A stretch of DNA of 53,151 nt from Mycobacteriales bacterium (GTDB taxonomy: Bacteria > Actinomycetota > Actinomycetes > DATLTS01). Below are positions 25,899 to 34,340 of the stretch, one piece after another; position 1 is the stretch's first letter, and every line of letters begins with the position of its first letter. Location: positions 1 through 53,151 of the forward strand of contig DATLTS010000022.1 in the NCBI GenBank assembly GCA_035533475.1. The letters are read 5' to 3'. Both the position numbers and the translations under genes were made by a program. The notes beneath the pieces were generated by a model that saw only the letters and a program-made list of their open reading frames with translations, did not search any database and was not told where the DNA came from.

Positions 25899-26761
25899 TG
25901 GGCACCCTCTACGCATCACCGACGCCCCGCTTCTTCGAGCCGGGAACCGGCTCCGAGCCGGGAACCGGCTCCGAGCCGGTTCTGAGCGTCGAGAAGCTAG
26001 GTCTTTCATTCGGTGGTGTCGTGGCCATCGACGATCTAACCCTCGACGCGCGCGCCGGAGAGGTTTTGGGGATCGTCGGCCCCAACGGGGCCGGGAAGAG
26101 TTCTCTGCTCAACTGCATCAGCGCCTACTACCGACCGACATCGGGACGGATTCTTGTCCAGGGGCACGATGTGAGCCGCCTCTCACCTCACCAAGTCGCG
26201 CGCAGAGGAGTCGGCCGGACGTTTCAAAATGCCCGGCTCTTTCTGGGTCTATCGGTGCTCGACAACCTCATGGTTGCGGCCGCGTCCGCACAGGGCTGGC
26301 TGGTGGCGGCCGCGGTCATCAGGCCCTGGGGACTACGCCGGGAAGCTAAACTCCGGCGGGGAGTAGAGGAGATTCTCGATTTTCTCGACCTGTCAGCCTA
26401 TCGAGACCAGGCCTCAGGGCTGCTGGGATACGGACTGCGCAAACGCGTGGACCTGGGCCGCGCCATCGCCCGCAACCCACACCTTCTGCTGCTCGACGAG
26501 CCGATGGCCGGGATGAACCAAGACGAGAAGGCAGACATGGCCCGCTTCATCATCGAGCTCAATCGTGATGCGGGCCTGCCGGTAGTTCTCGTGGAGCACG
26601 ACATGGCCGTGGTCAGTGATCTTTGCGATCGAGTCGTCGTGCTGGACTGGGGAAAGCTGCTCGCCGAGGGACGCCCCGACGAAGTCCTTCAGCGCCCCGA
26701 TGTCGTCGCGGCATACATCGGCACCGGCCCGGTGGTCAGCGGTGGAACGGACACCAATTGA
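25898..26761 (+). CDS. livG: branched-chain-type ABC transporter ATP-binding protein
   Basis: A 287-residue ABC ATPase of LivG type. Walker A is GPNGAGKSS near residue 65, the LivG-specific GVGRTFQNARLF follows, then the signature region LGYGLRKRVDLGRAIA (an LGYG form of the usual LSGG) and Walker B LLLLDEPMAG. The switch histidine is in VLVEHDMAVV. ATG 25898 overlaps the upstream stop by one base. The N terminus carries a short GTGSEP repeat before the ATPase domain. It should energise the permeases at 30353-32319 together with the LivF-type ATPase at 28722. The substrate is inferred from context to be an organic acid, not necessarily an amino acid. Confidence 0.92.
   Translation: MGTLYASPTPRFFEPGTGSEPGTGSEPVLSVEKLGLSFGGVVAIDDLTLDARAGEVLGIVGPNGAGKSSLLNCISAYYRPTSGRILVQGHDVSRLSPHQVARRGVGRTFQNARLFLGLSVLDNLMVAAASAQGWLVAAAVIRPWGLRREAKLRRGVEEILDFLDLSAYRDQASGLLGYGLRKRVDLGRAIARNPHLLLLDEPMAGMNQDEKADMARFIIELNRDAGLPVVLVEHDMAVVSDLCDRVVVLDWGKLLAEGRPDEVLQRPDVVAAYIGTGPVVSGGTDTN
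25937..25980 (+). repeat. in-frame 18-bp tandem repeat in livG
   Basis: Two perfect copies of an 18-bp unit starting GAGCCGGGAACC at 25937 and 25955, plus a partial third copy. They encode EPGTGS twice, then EP. This is an unusual N-terminal extension for LivG and may be slippage-prone. Confidence 0.8.
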
Positions 26762-28725
26762 CCGACGATGAGCTCACCCTCCCCCGGCTGATTCGGCGGA
26801 ACGCCGAAATCCGCGGCGAGCAAATAGCGATGCGTTACAAGCGATTCGGGATCTGGCACACCTATACCTGGGGAACCGTCTGGGGGCAGGCGTCCGCCCT
26901 GGCGGCGGGGCTGGAGCTGCGCCTGCCCGCGAACGACTCATGCCTAGCGATCATCGGGGACAACGAACCCGAGCTGTTCTGGGCGGAATACGCGGCGCTC
27001 TGCTTGGGTCGGCCCGTGATGTGCCTCTTCCCGGACATCTCTGCAACCGAACTCGCCGAGTTGCTCCAAAGATACGCGATCACTGCAGTCATATGCGAAG
27101 ACCAAGAACAGTGCGACAAGGTTCTAGACGCAGCTGAGTCTACCGACGTAGGAATGCTCGCGTACTGGGATGAGCGCGGCATGCGCACATACGACGACAA
27201 GCGGTTGGTCAGCTTCACTGAACTTATCGCCGATGGTCAGGCCCGCTTGAGCGCCGATCCGCATCTGATCGACGCCCGCGTCGACCGTGTCGGACTAGAC
27301 GACCTGGCGGTCGTCATCCTCACCTCGGGAACGAGCTCAGAACCCAAGGGCGTGATGGGAACCCATCGCTACCTGATCGACTGCGCGTCGAGATGGCGGG
27401 ACGTCCTCGATGCAAAAGCGCAGGCTGACTATGTGAGCTACATATCTCCTGCCTGGGCCACCGAGCAATACCTCGGCGTCACGCTCGGCGCCATGCTTCC
27501 GCTGGTCGTCAATTTCGTCGAGGAACCAGAGACGGTCGAGCGAGACATTCGGGAGATCGGAGCCCACTACGTCTTCTTTGGCCCGCGCCAGTGGGAGGGA
27601 ATCGCATCGTCGATAGACCTCCAGATCCGCGACGCCGGCCGCCTGGTCCGCGCGATTTACCGTTGGTCGATCCAGATCCTGCACGGAGACGCAGGGGGCG
27701 GCGCGTCCCGGCTGCTACCGCTGAAGCGCCTGCTCGCCTGGCAGCTGATCGGACGCCCGGTCCGTGATCGACTGGGCTTCTCGAGACTGCGAACCGCGAT
27801 CAACTCTGGTGGTGCGCTCGGACCTGAGCTGTTCGAACTGCTGCAGGCACTTGGGGTGTCCGTTCGCAACGTGTACGGATTCACCGAGGTCGGCATCATT
27901 ACTTCCACCGCGGACGGACAGCGTTTCGAGACGGTAGGTCAGCGTCTAGCCAGTAAATACGGCGACCCGATCGAGATACGCATCCATGAGGGCGAGATTC
28001 AGGTGCGCGGCGGCGTTCCATTCGTTGGCTACTATCTCGAGGAGGGCGTTGCGGCATCGGGCAAACTGACGCCCGATGGCTGGATCCGAAGCGGCGACGG
28101 CGGGTACCTCACCGATGACGAGTACCTGGTCTACCTCGACCGACTCGAGGACATGATCACAACCGCCGATGGGGAAATCCTCGCGCCCGGCTTTTTCGAG
28201 ACGAGGCTCCGATTGAGCCCATACATCCGGGATGTCGCGGTGGTAGCCCCGGACGGCGCCTCGCTCGTTGCCCTGGTCGAGGTCGACGAGGGCGTGGTTG
28301 GCAACTGGGGTGAGCAGCGGCACGTAGCCCTCGGTGACTTTGCCACCATGAGCCAGCACCCTGGGGTGATCGAGCTCGTGCGCGAGGAGATCGCAGGCGT
28401 TAACCGCCTGGCCGCGGAAGGTGCGAGAGTTCAGCGGTTCGCCAACCTCTACAAGAAACTCGACGCTGATGACGGTGAGATGACGCGGAGTCGCAAACTG
28501 CGCCGCAGCGTGGTGACCCGAAAGTACGCCGAACTGCTAAGCGCGCTCGCTAGAGGGGACGCCGAGGTAGACAGCGTCTCGGAAGTGCGGCTGACCAACG
28601 GCGCGACAACGTCCGTGCGCGCGCGTGTGTGTCTCAACGACGTCTTGGAGTGCCCGCGCAGCGGAGATGGGCCGGGACCGGCCGGAACATACGTCAAGCA
28701 GCGCAAGGCCGGAGTGCGACTATGA
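26758..28725 (+). CDS. acyl-CoA synthetase, AMP-dependent (long-chain FadD-like)
   Basis: A 655-residue adenylate-forming ligase that should convert a carboxylic acid to its CoA thioester. Motifs: phosphate loop VVILTSGTSSEPKG, NVYGFTEVGIIT, GWIRSGDGGYLTDD and RLEDMITTADGEILAP. The start is inferred as TTG 26758, overlapping the livG stop as TTGA with GGTGGAACGG upstream; the first in-frame ATG (26830) would remove 24 residues of the domain start. It sits between the two Liv ATPase genes, an arrangement that suggests CoA activation coupled to uptake. An approximately 650-residue FadD-like enzyme of this type often handles long or bulky acids; the substrate is unknown. Confidence 0.88.
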   Translation: MTDDELTLPRLIRRNAEIRGEQIAMRYKRFGIWHTYTWGTVWGQASALAAGLELRLPANDSCLAIIGDNEPELFWAEYAALCLGRPVMCLFPDISATELAELLQRYAITAVICEDQEQCDKVLDAAESTDVGMLAYWDERGMRTYDDKRLVSFTELIADGQARLSADPHLIDARVDRVGLDDLAVVILTSGTSSEPKGVMGTHRYLIDCASRWRDVLDAKAQADYVSYISPAWATEQYLGVTLGAMLPLVVNFVEEPETVERDIREIGAHYVFFGPRQWEGIASSIDLQIRDAGRLVRAIYRWSIQILHGDAGGGASRLLPLKRLLAWQLIGRPVRDRLGFSRLRTAINSGGALGPELFELLQALGVSVRNVYGFTEVGIITSTADGQRFETVGQRLASKYGDPIEIRIHEGEIQVRGGVPFVGYYLEEGVAASGKLTPDGWIRSGDGGYLTDDEYLVYLDRLEDMITTADGEILAPGFFETRLRLSPYIRDVAVVAPDGASLVALVEVDEGVVGNWGEQRHVALGDFATMSQHPGVIELVREEIAGVNRLAAEGARVQRFANLYKKLDADDGEMTRSRKLRRSVVTRKYAELLSALARGDAEVDSVSEVRLTNGATTSVRARVCLNDVLECPRSGDGPGPAGTYVKQRKAGVRL

Positions 28726-29567
28726 CGGCCACGGAGGCCGCCACAAGTGCGCTAGACGGTCCCGCGCGGCCGTTGCTGGAGCTGAATAACGTCGAGGTCC
28801 GGTACCAGGGCACGATCCTCGCGCTCAAGGGGATCTCGTTGCAGATCCGCAGCGGGGAAGTCCTCGGGCTGCTCGGCCCCAACGGGGCAGGCAAGACGAC
28901 GCTCCTCCGAGCTATCTCCAACCTCCTTGCTCCGCAGAAGGGGCGCGTGTCGGAAGGCACCATTACCTTCAATGGCTCCTCGATTGTCGGTTGCACTCCG
29001 ACGGAGACCGTCAACCGAGGTGTGGTACAGGTCCTTGAAGGCCGGCGGGTGCTCGAGCATCTAACCGTCGAACAAAACCTGCGCGCTGCCGCGGCCGCGG
29101 TCAAACTCCGCCGCTCCGAGACCGCAGACGCGATCTCGGACACCTACTCCTTGTTCCCCAAGCTTGCGGTACTGCGAACGCGAAGCGCGGGGTATCTGTC
29201 GGGCGGGGAACAGCAGATGCTTGTTCTCGGTAGAGCCTTGATAACCCGCCCCAAGCTGCTGCTCCTAGATGAGCCGTCGCTGGGGCTCTCGCCCGTTATG
29301 ACCGACTTCGTCTTCGAAACCATCCGTGTCCTCAACACCCGGGGGCTCACCATCCTCGTCGTCGAGCAAAACGCACACCACACCCTCGCGATCTCGGATC
29401 GCGGACATGTGCTCGATACCGGGCGGATAGTACTGAGCGGAACCAGCGAGGAGCTCCGGCGGAATCCTGACCTGCAGGAGTTTTACCTCGGCCTGAACCG
29501 GGATGGCGCTCGCCGGGACTTGCGGGAAACGAAGAATTACAAGCGGCGTCGACGCTGGCTGGGCTGA
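28722..29567 (+). CDS. livF: branched-chain-type ABC transporter ATP-binding protein
   Basis: A 281-residue LivF-type ATPase: Walker A GPNGAGKTTLL, the LivF segment RGVVQVLEGRRVLEHLTV (usually VPEGR), signature YLSGGEQQMLVLGRAL, Walker B LLLLDEPSLGLSP and VVEQNA. ATG 28722 overlaps the ligase stop (ATGA). The 3' end overlaps the convergent TetR gene by 31 bp, so this operon runs toward the repressor gene. It pairs with LivG for the permeases encoded beyond tetR. A C-terminal basic tail (YKRRRRW) is unusual and may reflect the overlap. Confidence 0.92.
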   Translation: MTATEAATSALDGPARPLLELNNVEVRYQGTILALKGISLQIRSGEVLGLLGPNGAGKTTLLRAISNLLAPQKGRVSEGTITFNGSSIVGCTPTETVNRGVVQVLEGRRVLEHLTVEQNLRAAAAAVKLRRSETADAISDTYSLFPKLAVLRTRSAGYLSGGEQQMLVLGRALITRPKLLLLDEPSLGLSPVMTDFVFETIRVLNTRGLTILVVEQNAHHTLAISDRGHVLDTGRIVLSGTSEELRRNPDLQEFYLGLNRDGARRDLRETKNYKRRRRWLG

Positions 29568-30235
29568 ACAGCAGGCTCGCGTCCATGTCTCGGCGCTGGC
29601 GCAGCGGAAATGCCATGGAGGATCATCTCCATGAAGACCCGCGCTATCTCCTCGCCGGTAGGACCCTTATCGGGCTTGAACCAGCGATGGGTCCAGTTCA
29701 CGGCGCCTAGCACGCCGAACGAGATCAGCTCCGGGTCCAACCCCGGTTTGAACTCGCCGGAGACCAGGCCGGCACGGATTATCCGCTCGACAGCCGTGTT
29801 GTAGCGCCGGTGCAGATCGCGTAGCTTCCGTGAAGAACGTCGATCGTCATGCGCGAGCTTGGTCATGTCCTCCTGGACGTAGACGAACAGGTACGGGTAA
29901 TGGCGCTCGTAAGATCGCAACAAAGCGCTTACAAGGTCCGTGAGCATCTCGGCGGCGGTGAGATCACTCGCCGCGATGGCCTCTGCGGTTAGCACGTTGC
30001 GCTCGACCGCGTCGACGATGACCTCGTGAAAGACGTCGCGCTTGTCAGCAAAGTAGTAGTAAACCGTCGCTCTGTCAGTCCCCGCGGCTGCCGCTATTTC
30101 GTTGATGCTCGCGCCGTCGTAGCCGCGATCCCGGAAGACGCCCGCAGCCGCATCCACCAGTGCCGCGCGCTTTTCGACATATTCGCGACTGGGCTCCGCC
30201 TGCGCCTGCTGGCGACGTTCGTTGATCCGACTCAT
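29537..30235 (-). CDS. TetR-family transcriptional regulator, predicted repressor of the island
   Basis: A 232-residue TetR protein. Residues about 20-70 form the DNA-binding domain (VDAAAGVFRDRGYDGASINE, then GTDRATVYYYFADKRDVF); the C-terminal helices should bind a ligand, probably a CoA thioester of the pathway, and dimerise (TetR_C). GGAGGG precedes the ATG at 30235. It is the only TetR gene in the window, and an operator copy lies in its own promoter region, so autoregulation is likely. Eight copies of the same palindrome in six intergenic regions suggest that it controls uptake, ligase, oxygenase and beta-oxidation genes together. The ligand is unknown. Confidence 0.92.
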   Translation of the reverse strand: MSRINERRQQAQAEPSREYVEKRAALVDAAAGVFRDRGYDGASINEIAAAAGTDRATVYYYFADKRDVFHEVIVDAVERNVLTAEAIAASDLTAAEMLTDLVSALLRSYERHYPYLFVYVQEDMTKLAHDDRRSSRKLRDLHRRYNTAVERIIRAGLVSGEFKPGLDPELISFGVLGAVNWTHRWFKPDKGPTGEEIARVFMEMILHGISAAPAPRHGREPAVQPSQRRRRL

Positions 30236-30283
30236 CTCGTCCCTCCGGATGCAGGTCTAGCACGTAGCCGCACGCAGCCGCTT

Positions 30284-30299
30284 TCAACACTACCGTTGA
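30284..30299 (+). promoter_or_regulatory. TetR-type operator B
   Basis: TCAACACTACCGTTGA, between divergent tetR and livH. It matches the island consensus with one changed base next to each half-site core. Confidence 0.8.
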
Positions 30300-30324
30300 C
30301 AAGCGCGCATACGTAGGTTAAAAA
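30296..30324 (+). promoter_or_regulatory. livH promoter
   Basis: TTGACA (30296-30301), 17-bp spacer, TAAAAA (30319-30324). The -35 hexamer overlaps operator B. Confidence 0.6.
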
Positions 30325-30352
30325 GTTGCAAGGGCTTCTGGGTGGAGGTTGA

Positions 30353-31237
30353 GTGGCAACTCTGCTGCAGATCCTCGTTGTCGGCATGCCCATCGGGGTT
30401 GCCTACGCAGCCGTCGCGCTGGGCTTCAACGTCATCTACAGGTCCGGGCGCGTATTCAACATCGCTCTCGGCGAGATGTTCGCCCTGGCGGCGTTCTTCA
30501 TCATGTGGCTCCTCAACCGGGGCGTGCCGGCGTGGCCCGCGGTCGGCATCACGGGGCTCCTCATGATCGCGGTCGGGTTGCTCATCCAGCGACTCGCTCT
30601 GCGACCGCTGCTCGGTCAATCGGCACTCAGTCTATTTATGGCGACGCTGGGCGTCTTGCTCCTCCTCAACGGGGCCGACACCCTGGTGCTTAACACGCCA
30701 ACCGGGACCTTTCCCCAGCTCTTCGGGGCCGGCGCCATCAGGCTGCCCTATGCGGTCCAACTGCCAGTAGCATCAGTGGTGGGCGTGGCGGTCGTCGTCA
30801 TCATCGTCCTGGGCTTTGTCGCATTCTTCTCCCGTACGCAAACCGGGATCGCCATGACCGCGGTGGCCGAGGACCACGAAGTGGCTCAGTCGCTCGGCAT
30901 CAATATCGAGCGGAGCCTGGCCCTCTCCTGGGCTATGTGCGGTCTGCTCAGCACGGTGGCCGCCGTCGTCTACCTTGCCGGGCAACAAGTTACCTCTGAC
31001 ATCGGCTCTGTCGCATTTCTGGCGTTGCCGGTAGTGCTCCTGGGTGGCCTGGAATCCATCGGCGGGGTAATCCTTGCGGGGCTGGTGGTTGGCCTTGGGC
31101 AGACCTCGGCAGCCGAATGGCTGGACCCGCACTTCCACGGAGGTGCAAGCGAGGTCTTCCCCTACCTGCTCATGTTGCTGATCCTCCTGGTTCGGCCCGA
31201 GGGATTCTTCGGGTGGAAGAGGGTGGAGCGGGTATGA
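30353..31237 (+). CDS. livH: branched-chain-type ABC transporter permease, LivH type
   Basis: A 294-residue integral membrane protein with about eight hydrophobic segments. GVAYAAVALGFNVIYRSGRVFNIA, split here after GVAYAAVALG, is the LivH N-terminal pattern, and the coupling region TAVAEDHEVAQSLGINI faces the ATPases. GTG 30353 has a strong GGTGGAGG site. It overlaps the next gene by 4 bp (ATGA). The permeases and binding protein form a transcription unit separate from the two ATPases, but both have the same operator. Confidence 0.92.
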   Translation: MATLLQILVVGMPIGVAYAAVALGFNVIYRSGRVFNIALGEMFALAAFFIMWLLNRGVPAWPAVGITGLLMIAVGLLIQRLALRPLLGQSALSLFMATLGVLLLLNGADTLVLNTPTGTFPQLFGAGAIRLPYAVQLPVASVVGVAVVVIIVLGFVAFFSRTQTGIAMTAVAEDHEVAQSLGINIERSLALSWAMCGLLSTVAAVVYLAGQQVTSDIGSVAFLALPVVLLGGLESIGGVILAGLVVGLGQTSAAEWLDPHFHGGASEVFPYLLMLLILLVRPEGFFGWKRVERV

Positions 31238-32319
31238 GCGTCGCGCGATCCTGCGGTGACTTTTCGCAGAGCTACGTGGCCGACCGACGGCTTCTCCGTA
31301 CCCCGCCGCAGCGGGTGATGCTCGGCGTGCTGGCGCTGGTCCTGATCGCTTACCCGTCCATGACCAACGGCGAATGGCTGCGCTTCGGAACGGTGACGGC
31401 CACTACCCTCATCGCCGTAGTCGGCTTGCAGCTCCTGGTGGGGCTCACCGGACTCGTTAGCGTCGGCCAGTCGGCATTCATGGGCGTTGGCGCTTACTTC
31501 GCTGGAGTAGCTGCAAACTCACTACACCAGAGCCTACCCGTATGCGTCGTCATAGGGGCTGTTGGCTCGATGATGGTCGGCCTCGCATTCGGACTCCCGG
31601 CGGCCCGGATCAAGGGCTTTTACCTTGCGCTCACGACCCTCGCCGCGCAATACGTCTTCGCGTTCGTGATCGTGCGCCTCCCGCAGCAAGAGTTTGGCGG
31701 CGATGCCGGTTTGACGATGCCCACGCCATCGCTTTTCGGCCTCAATTTATCGAGTCCGTGGCGCCTTTACTATCTCACGATTGCACTCGCGATCATCCTC
31801 GTCACAGCCGCCCTGTTCATCCAGGAAAGCGTGGCCGGGCACCTCTTCGTGGCGGTGCGCGACGACGATCTCGCTGCCTCTATGACCGGGGTCGCGGTAA
31901 CGCGGTACCGAGTGCTCGCCTTCGGCATCTCGGCCCTGTACGCGGGGGTCGCTGGTGCACTGCTTGCCTACCAGGATGGCTTCGTAAACGCCCAGGCCTT
32001 TAGCGTCTTCGACTCCGTGTTCTTCCTCGGGATGATCATCATCGGCGGGATGGGGACCGTCCTTGGAGCGATCCTCGGAACCCTGATGCTTAGCTTCATT
32101 CAGGAGGCGGTGAACCTCTGGGGTGGATCTGTCGCCGGCGTTTTCGGATACCACTTGAACGGGCAGACCGGGCCGGTAGTGAACATCGTCACCGGCCTTG
32201 CGATCTGTCTGATGCTCATCTACGAACCCCGTGGGCTCGCTTTTCTATACCGAAGATCCGAAAGCTTCTTCCGACTATGGCCATTCCCCTATGCGCTTAC
32301 CAGAGCAAGGACGACATGA
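31234..32319 (+). CDS. livM: branched-chain-type ABC transporter permease, LivM type
   Basis: A 361-residue permease with about nine membrane segments. LVGLTGLVSVGQSAFMGVGA is the LivM signature and AVRDDDLAASMTGVAVTRYR the cytoplasmic coupling loop. ATG 31234 overlaps livH. The tail (LFRLWPFPYALTR-like, basic) is cytoplasmic. It forms the transport channel with LivH. The binding-protein gene follows after 43 bp. Confidence 0.92.
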   Translation: MSVARSCGDFSQSYVADRRLLRTPPQRVMLGVLALVLIAYPSMTNGEWLRFGTVTATTLIAVVGLQLLVGLTGLVSVGQSAFMGVGAYFAGVAANSLHQSLPVCVVIGAVGSMMVGLAFGLPAARIKGFYLALTTLAAQYVFAFVIVRLPQQEFGGDAGLTMPTPSLFGLNLSSPWRLYYLTIALAIILVTAALFIQESVAGHLFVAVRDDDLAASMTGVAVTRYRVLAFGISALYAGVAGALLAYQDGFVNAQAFSVFDSVFFLGMIIIGGMGTVLGAILGTLMLSFIQEAVNLWGGSVAGVFGYHLNGQTGPVVNIVTGLAICLMLIYEPRGLAFLYRRSESFFRLWPFPYALTRARTT

Positions 32320-32362
32320 GGCAGGCCAACCCGGGTTGCCGCGACACGAACAAGGTGGAAGC

Positions 32363-33604
32363 ATGAATATCCGATCCAACAGACGAACCTTCGTAGGAGT
32401 GCTCGCCGCCGCGGCCGTCGTCGGCGTCAGCGCCTGCGGAGGGTCCAGCACACCCCCCTCGGGATCGAAGAGTTCCGCGCCGAGTGGTGGGGGCTCTGCG
32501 AGCACCGCCACCTACACGATCCCGAGCCTGCTTGATTTCTCGGGCCCATTCGCGAGCCGCGGCAAGCCGGTCCTTGGCATGCAGCAGACGCTCGTCAACT
32601 GGTTCAATGCGAACGCCGGTGCCGCCGATCACATCAAGCTGGTGATCAAGCCATATGACACCGGCTTTGATGTGAACAAGACATTGACGGCTTACAACCA
32701 GGCCATCAGCGACAGCAACAACGTCCTAGCCATGCTTCTGTTTGGAGACCCGAACGTCTTCGCCCTCGCCGGCAAGTTGCCCGGCGCGAAGATCCCTGCA
32801 GCCTACGGAGGGCCAACCGACGCGGCTATCAAGTCTGGGTCATGGGTCTTCTCGCCGCTCGGAGACTTCGGCGACTACTACGCCGCCGTGGTGAAGTGGC
32901 GGTTGTCGACTTGGACTCAGAGCCGTCAGCTCAGAGTGGCGTTCGCCTCGTTCGACGGGATCCCGGCTCAGGGCTGGATTGCGACGCTGAAGAAGGACTT
33001 GCAAGGAACGAACGCGACGATCGTCGATGAGGAGTACCCGTCGCCAACCGCGACCTCCGTGACGGTAAACGTCAACCGGATCGTCGCTTCCAAGCCGGAC
33101 GTGGTGATCGTCGCGGGGACGGACGGCTCGCAACCTCTCTACCTAGCGGGACTGCACGCGCAAGGCATTCCGGCACAGGACATCGTGAACTCGCAGCATG
33201 AGGGCTTCGGCTTGATGCAGGCTCTAAAAGTCAGCCCGGACCTCCTCAACGGTACCTACGAGGTAACGACCGAGCGGTACCAGGACCACACCACCCAGGC
33301 GTATCAGATCTATTCCCAGTACTCCGCTGGCCAGAACACCAGGTGGGCGGAAGACACCCTGCTGCACTTCCCATCGGTAAGCATCATGCTTCAGGCGATC
33401 GATCGCGCCGCCAAAGCCAAGGGCAGCAATCAGATCACCGGACAGGATGTTTACAACCAGCTGACGAACGGAACGTTTGACGGCTACGGCCTACTGTCAC
33501 AGCTGACCTACCACAACAGCCTGGGCGGGCCTACATCCGTGTACGTGCTCAAGGACGAGAATGGCACGCTGACCCAAGTTGCGACGCTGCCGCTCGGCGG
33601 CTGA
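32363..33604 (+). CDS. livJ: ABC transporter substrate-binding lipoprotein, LivJ type
   Basis: A 413-residue type 1 periplasmic-binding-fold protein. The N terminus has a signal peptide with the lipobox GVSAC, so it is a membrane-anchored lipoprotein on the outer face of the cell membrane. A Ser/Gly linker precedes the binding domain (TYTIPSLLDFSGPFASRG onward), which includes VVIVAGTDGSQPLYLAGLHA. AAGGTGGAAG precedes ATG 32363. It delivers the substrate to LivHM. Binding proteins of this class carry amino acids, amides, aromatic acids and other acids, so the class alone does not give the ligand. A strong terminator follows. Confidence 0.92.
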   Translation: MNIRSNRRTFVGVLAAAAVVGVSACGGSSTPPSGSKSSAPSGGGSASTATYTIPSLLDFSGPFASRGKPVLGMQQTLVNWFNANAGAADHIKLVIKPYDTGFDVNKTLTAYNQAISDSNNVLAMLLFGDPNVFALAGKLPGAKIPAAYGGPTDAAIKSGSWVFSPLGDFGDYYAAVVKWRLSTWTQSRQLRVAFASFDGIPAQGWIATLKKDLQGTNATIVDEEYPSPTATSVTVNVNRIVASKPDVVIVAGTDGSQPLYLAGLHAQGIPAQDIVNSQHEGFGLMQALKVSPDLLNGTYEVTTERYQDHTTQAYQIYSQYSAGQNTRWAEDTLLHFPSVSIMLQAIDRAAKAKGSNQITGQDVYNQLTNGTFDGYGLLSQLTYHNSLGGPTSVYVLKDENGTLTQVATLPLGG

Positions 33605-33612
33605 CCTGGCTG

Positions 33613-33653
33613 AGAGGGCCGCGCCACCTGCGATGGGTGGCGCGGCCCTCTTT
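33613..33653 (+). terminator. intrinsic terminator after livJ
   Basis: A perfect 16-bp stem (33613-33628 with 33636-33651) with loop TGCGATG and three following Ts. It ends the livHMJ unit. Confidence 0.85.
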
Positions 33654-33760
33654 CGATGAGGTTGCTCCTGCACCGGGCAGCGTCGGCAGACTTCGATTTG
33701 GGCTGTCCGCGGACTCAGCGACCCAGGCCCCGGACTGCCGAGGACATCTGCCCAGGAGAC

Positions 33761-34339
33761 TCAGTCGCTGGCCTCGGGTGAGAGCCGGCCCAGAACAGGG
33801 CCGCCCTTGCGCAGGGAGAAGCACGCGTCGGCAAGCTGCGGGGCGAATTTCAGACCAGCGCCTAGCCAGCTGCCGTCGGCGCGATTCTGCGCGGTGAACG
33901 GCACCGATTCGTTCATTTTGAGGAAGAAGATGAGCGGCTGTACCTCGCTCAGCCCGAGGACAAGAGTGTTCACGTGCGTGCAACCACGGACGCCACCAGC
34001 GAAGGCCAGCACGCGTTTGCGCCAGCCGGACCCGAGGCGCGTGCCAACGAGCTCTTGGGCGACGTCCAGCACGAAGGGGCAGGAGTCATAGGGATGAGTA
34101 ACCGCATGTGCCTGTAGCCGGACGACTTCGAGCGTGGACCCCATGAGCGCCCCCTCGAGACCAAAGTCATGGATGACGACGGAGGAGGCATTGTCGTCTC
34201 CGTACGCACCCCCGAAGGACTCGTCGATAAGGCGGGCGGTGAAGCCGAACTCGTCGTGGCCGAGTGGTGTGATCTCCATCGTCTTGATGCGCCGGACCCT
34301 AGGCTTGGCCGGCTCCCCCTGATCATCCACGGCGGTCAC
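33761..34339 (-). CDS. DUF2889-family protein
   Basis: A 192-residue protein. Features of DUF2889 are HPYDSCPFVLDVAQELVGTRL and FAGGVRGCTHVNTL, where the cysteines and histidines could bind metal. The function is not established; relatives often occur near acyl-CoA catabolic genes. The GTG at 34339 lies one base after the stop of the cyclase gene, so the two are translationally coupled. Neither a signal peptide nor a membrane segment is visible. It could be a metal-dependent accessory factor or an enzyme of the pathway. Confidence 0.75.
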   Translation of the reverse strand: MTAVDDQGEPAKPRVRRIKTMEITPLGHDEFGFTARLIDESFGGAYGDDNASSVVIHDFGLEGALMGSTLEVVRLQAHAVTHPYDSCPFVLDVAQELVGTRLGSGWRKRVLAFAGGVRGCTHVNTLVLGLSEVQPLIFFLKMNESVPFTAQNRADGSWLGAGLKFAPQLADACFSLRKGGPVLGRLSPEASD

Positions 34340-34340
34340 T

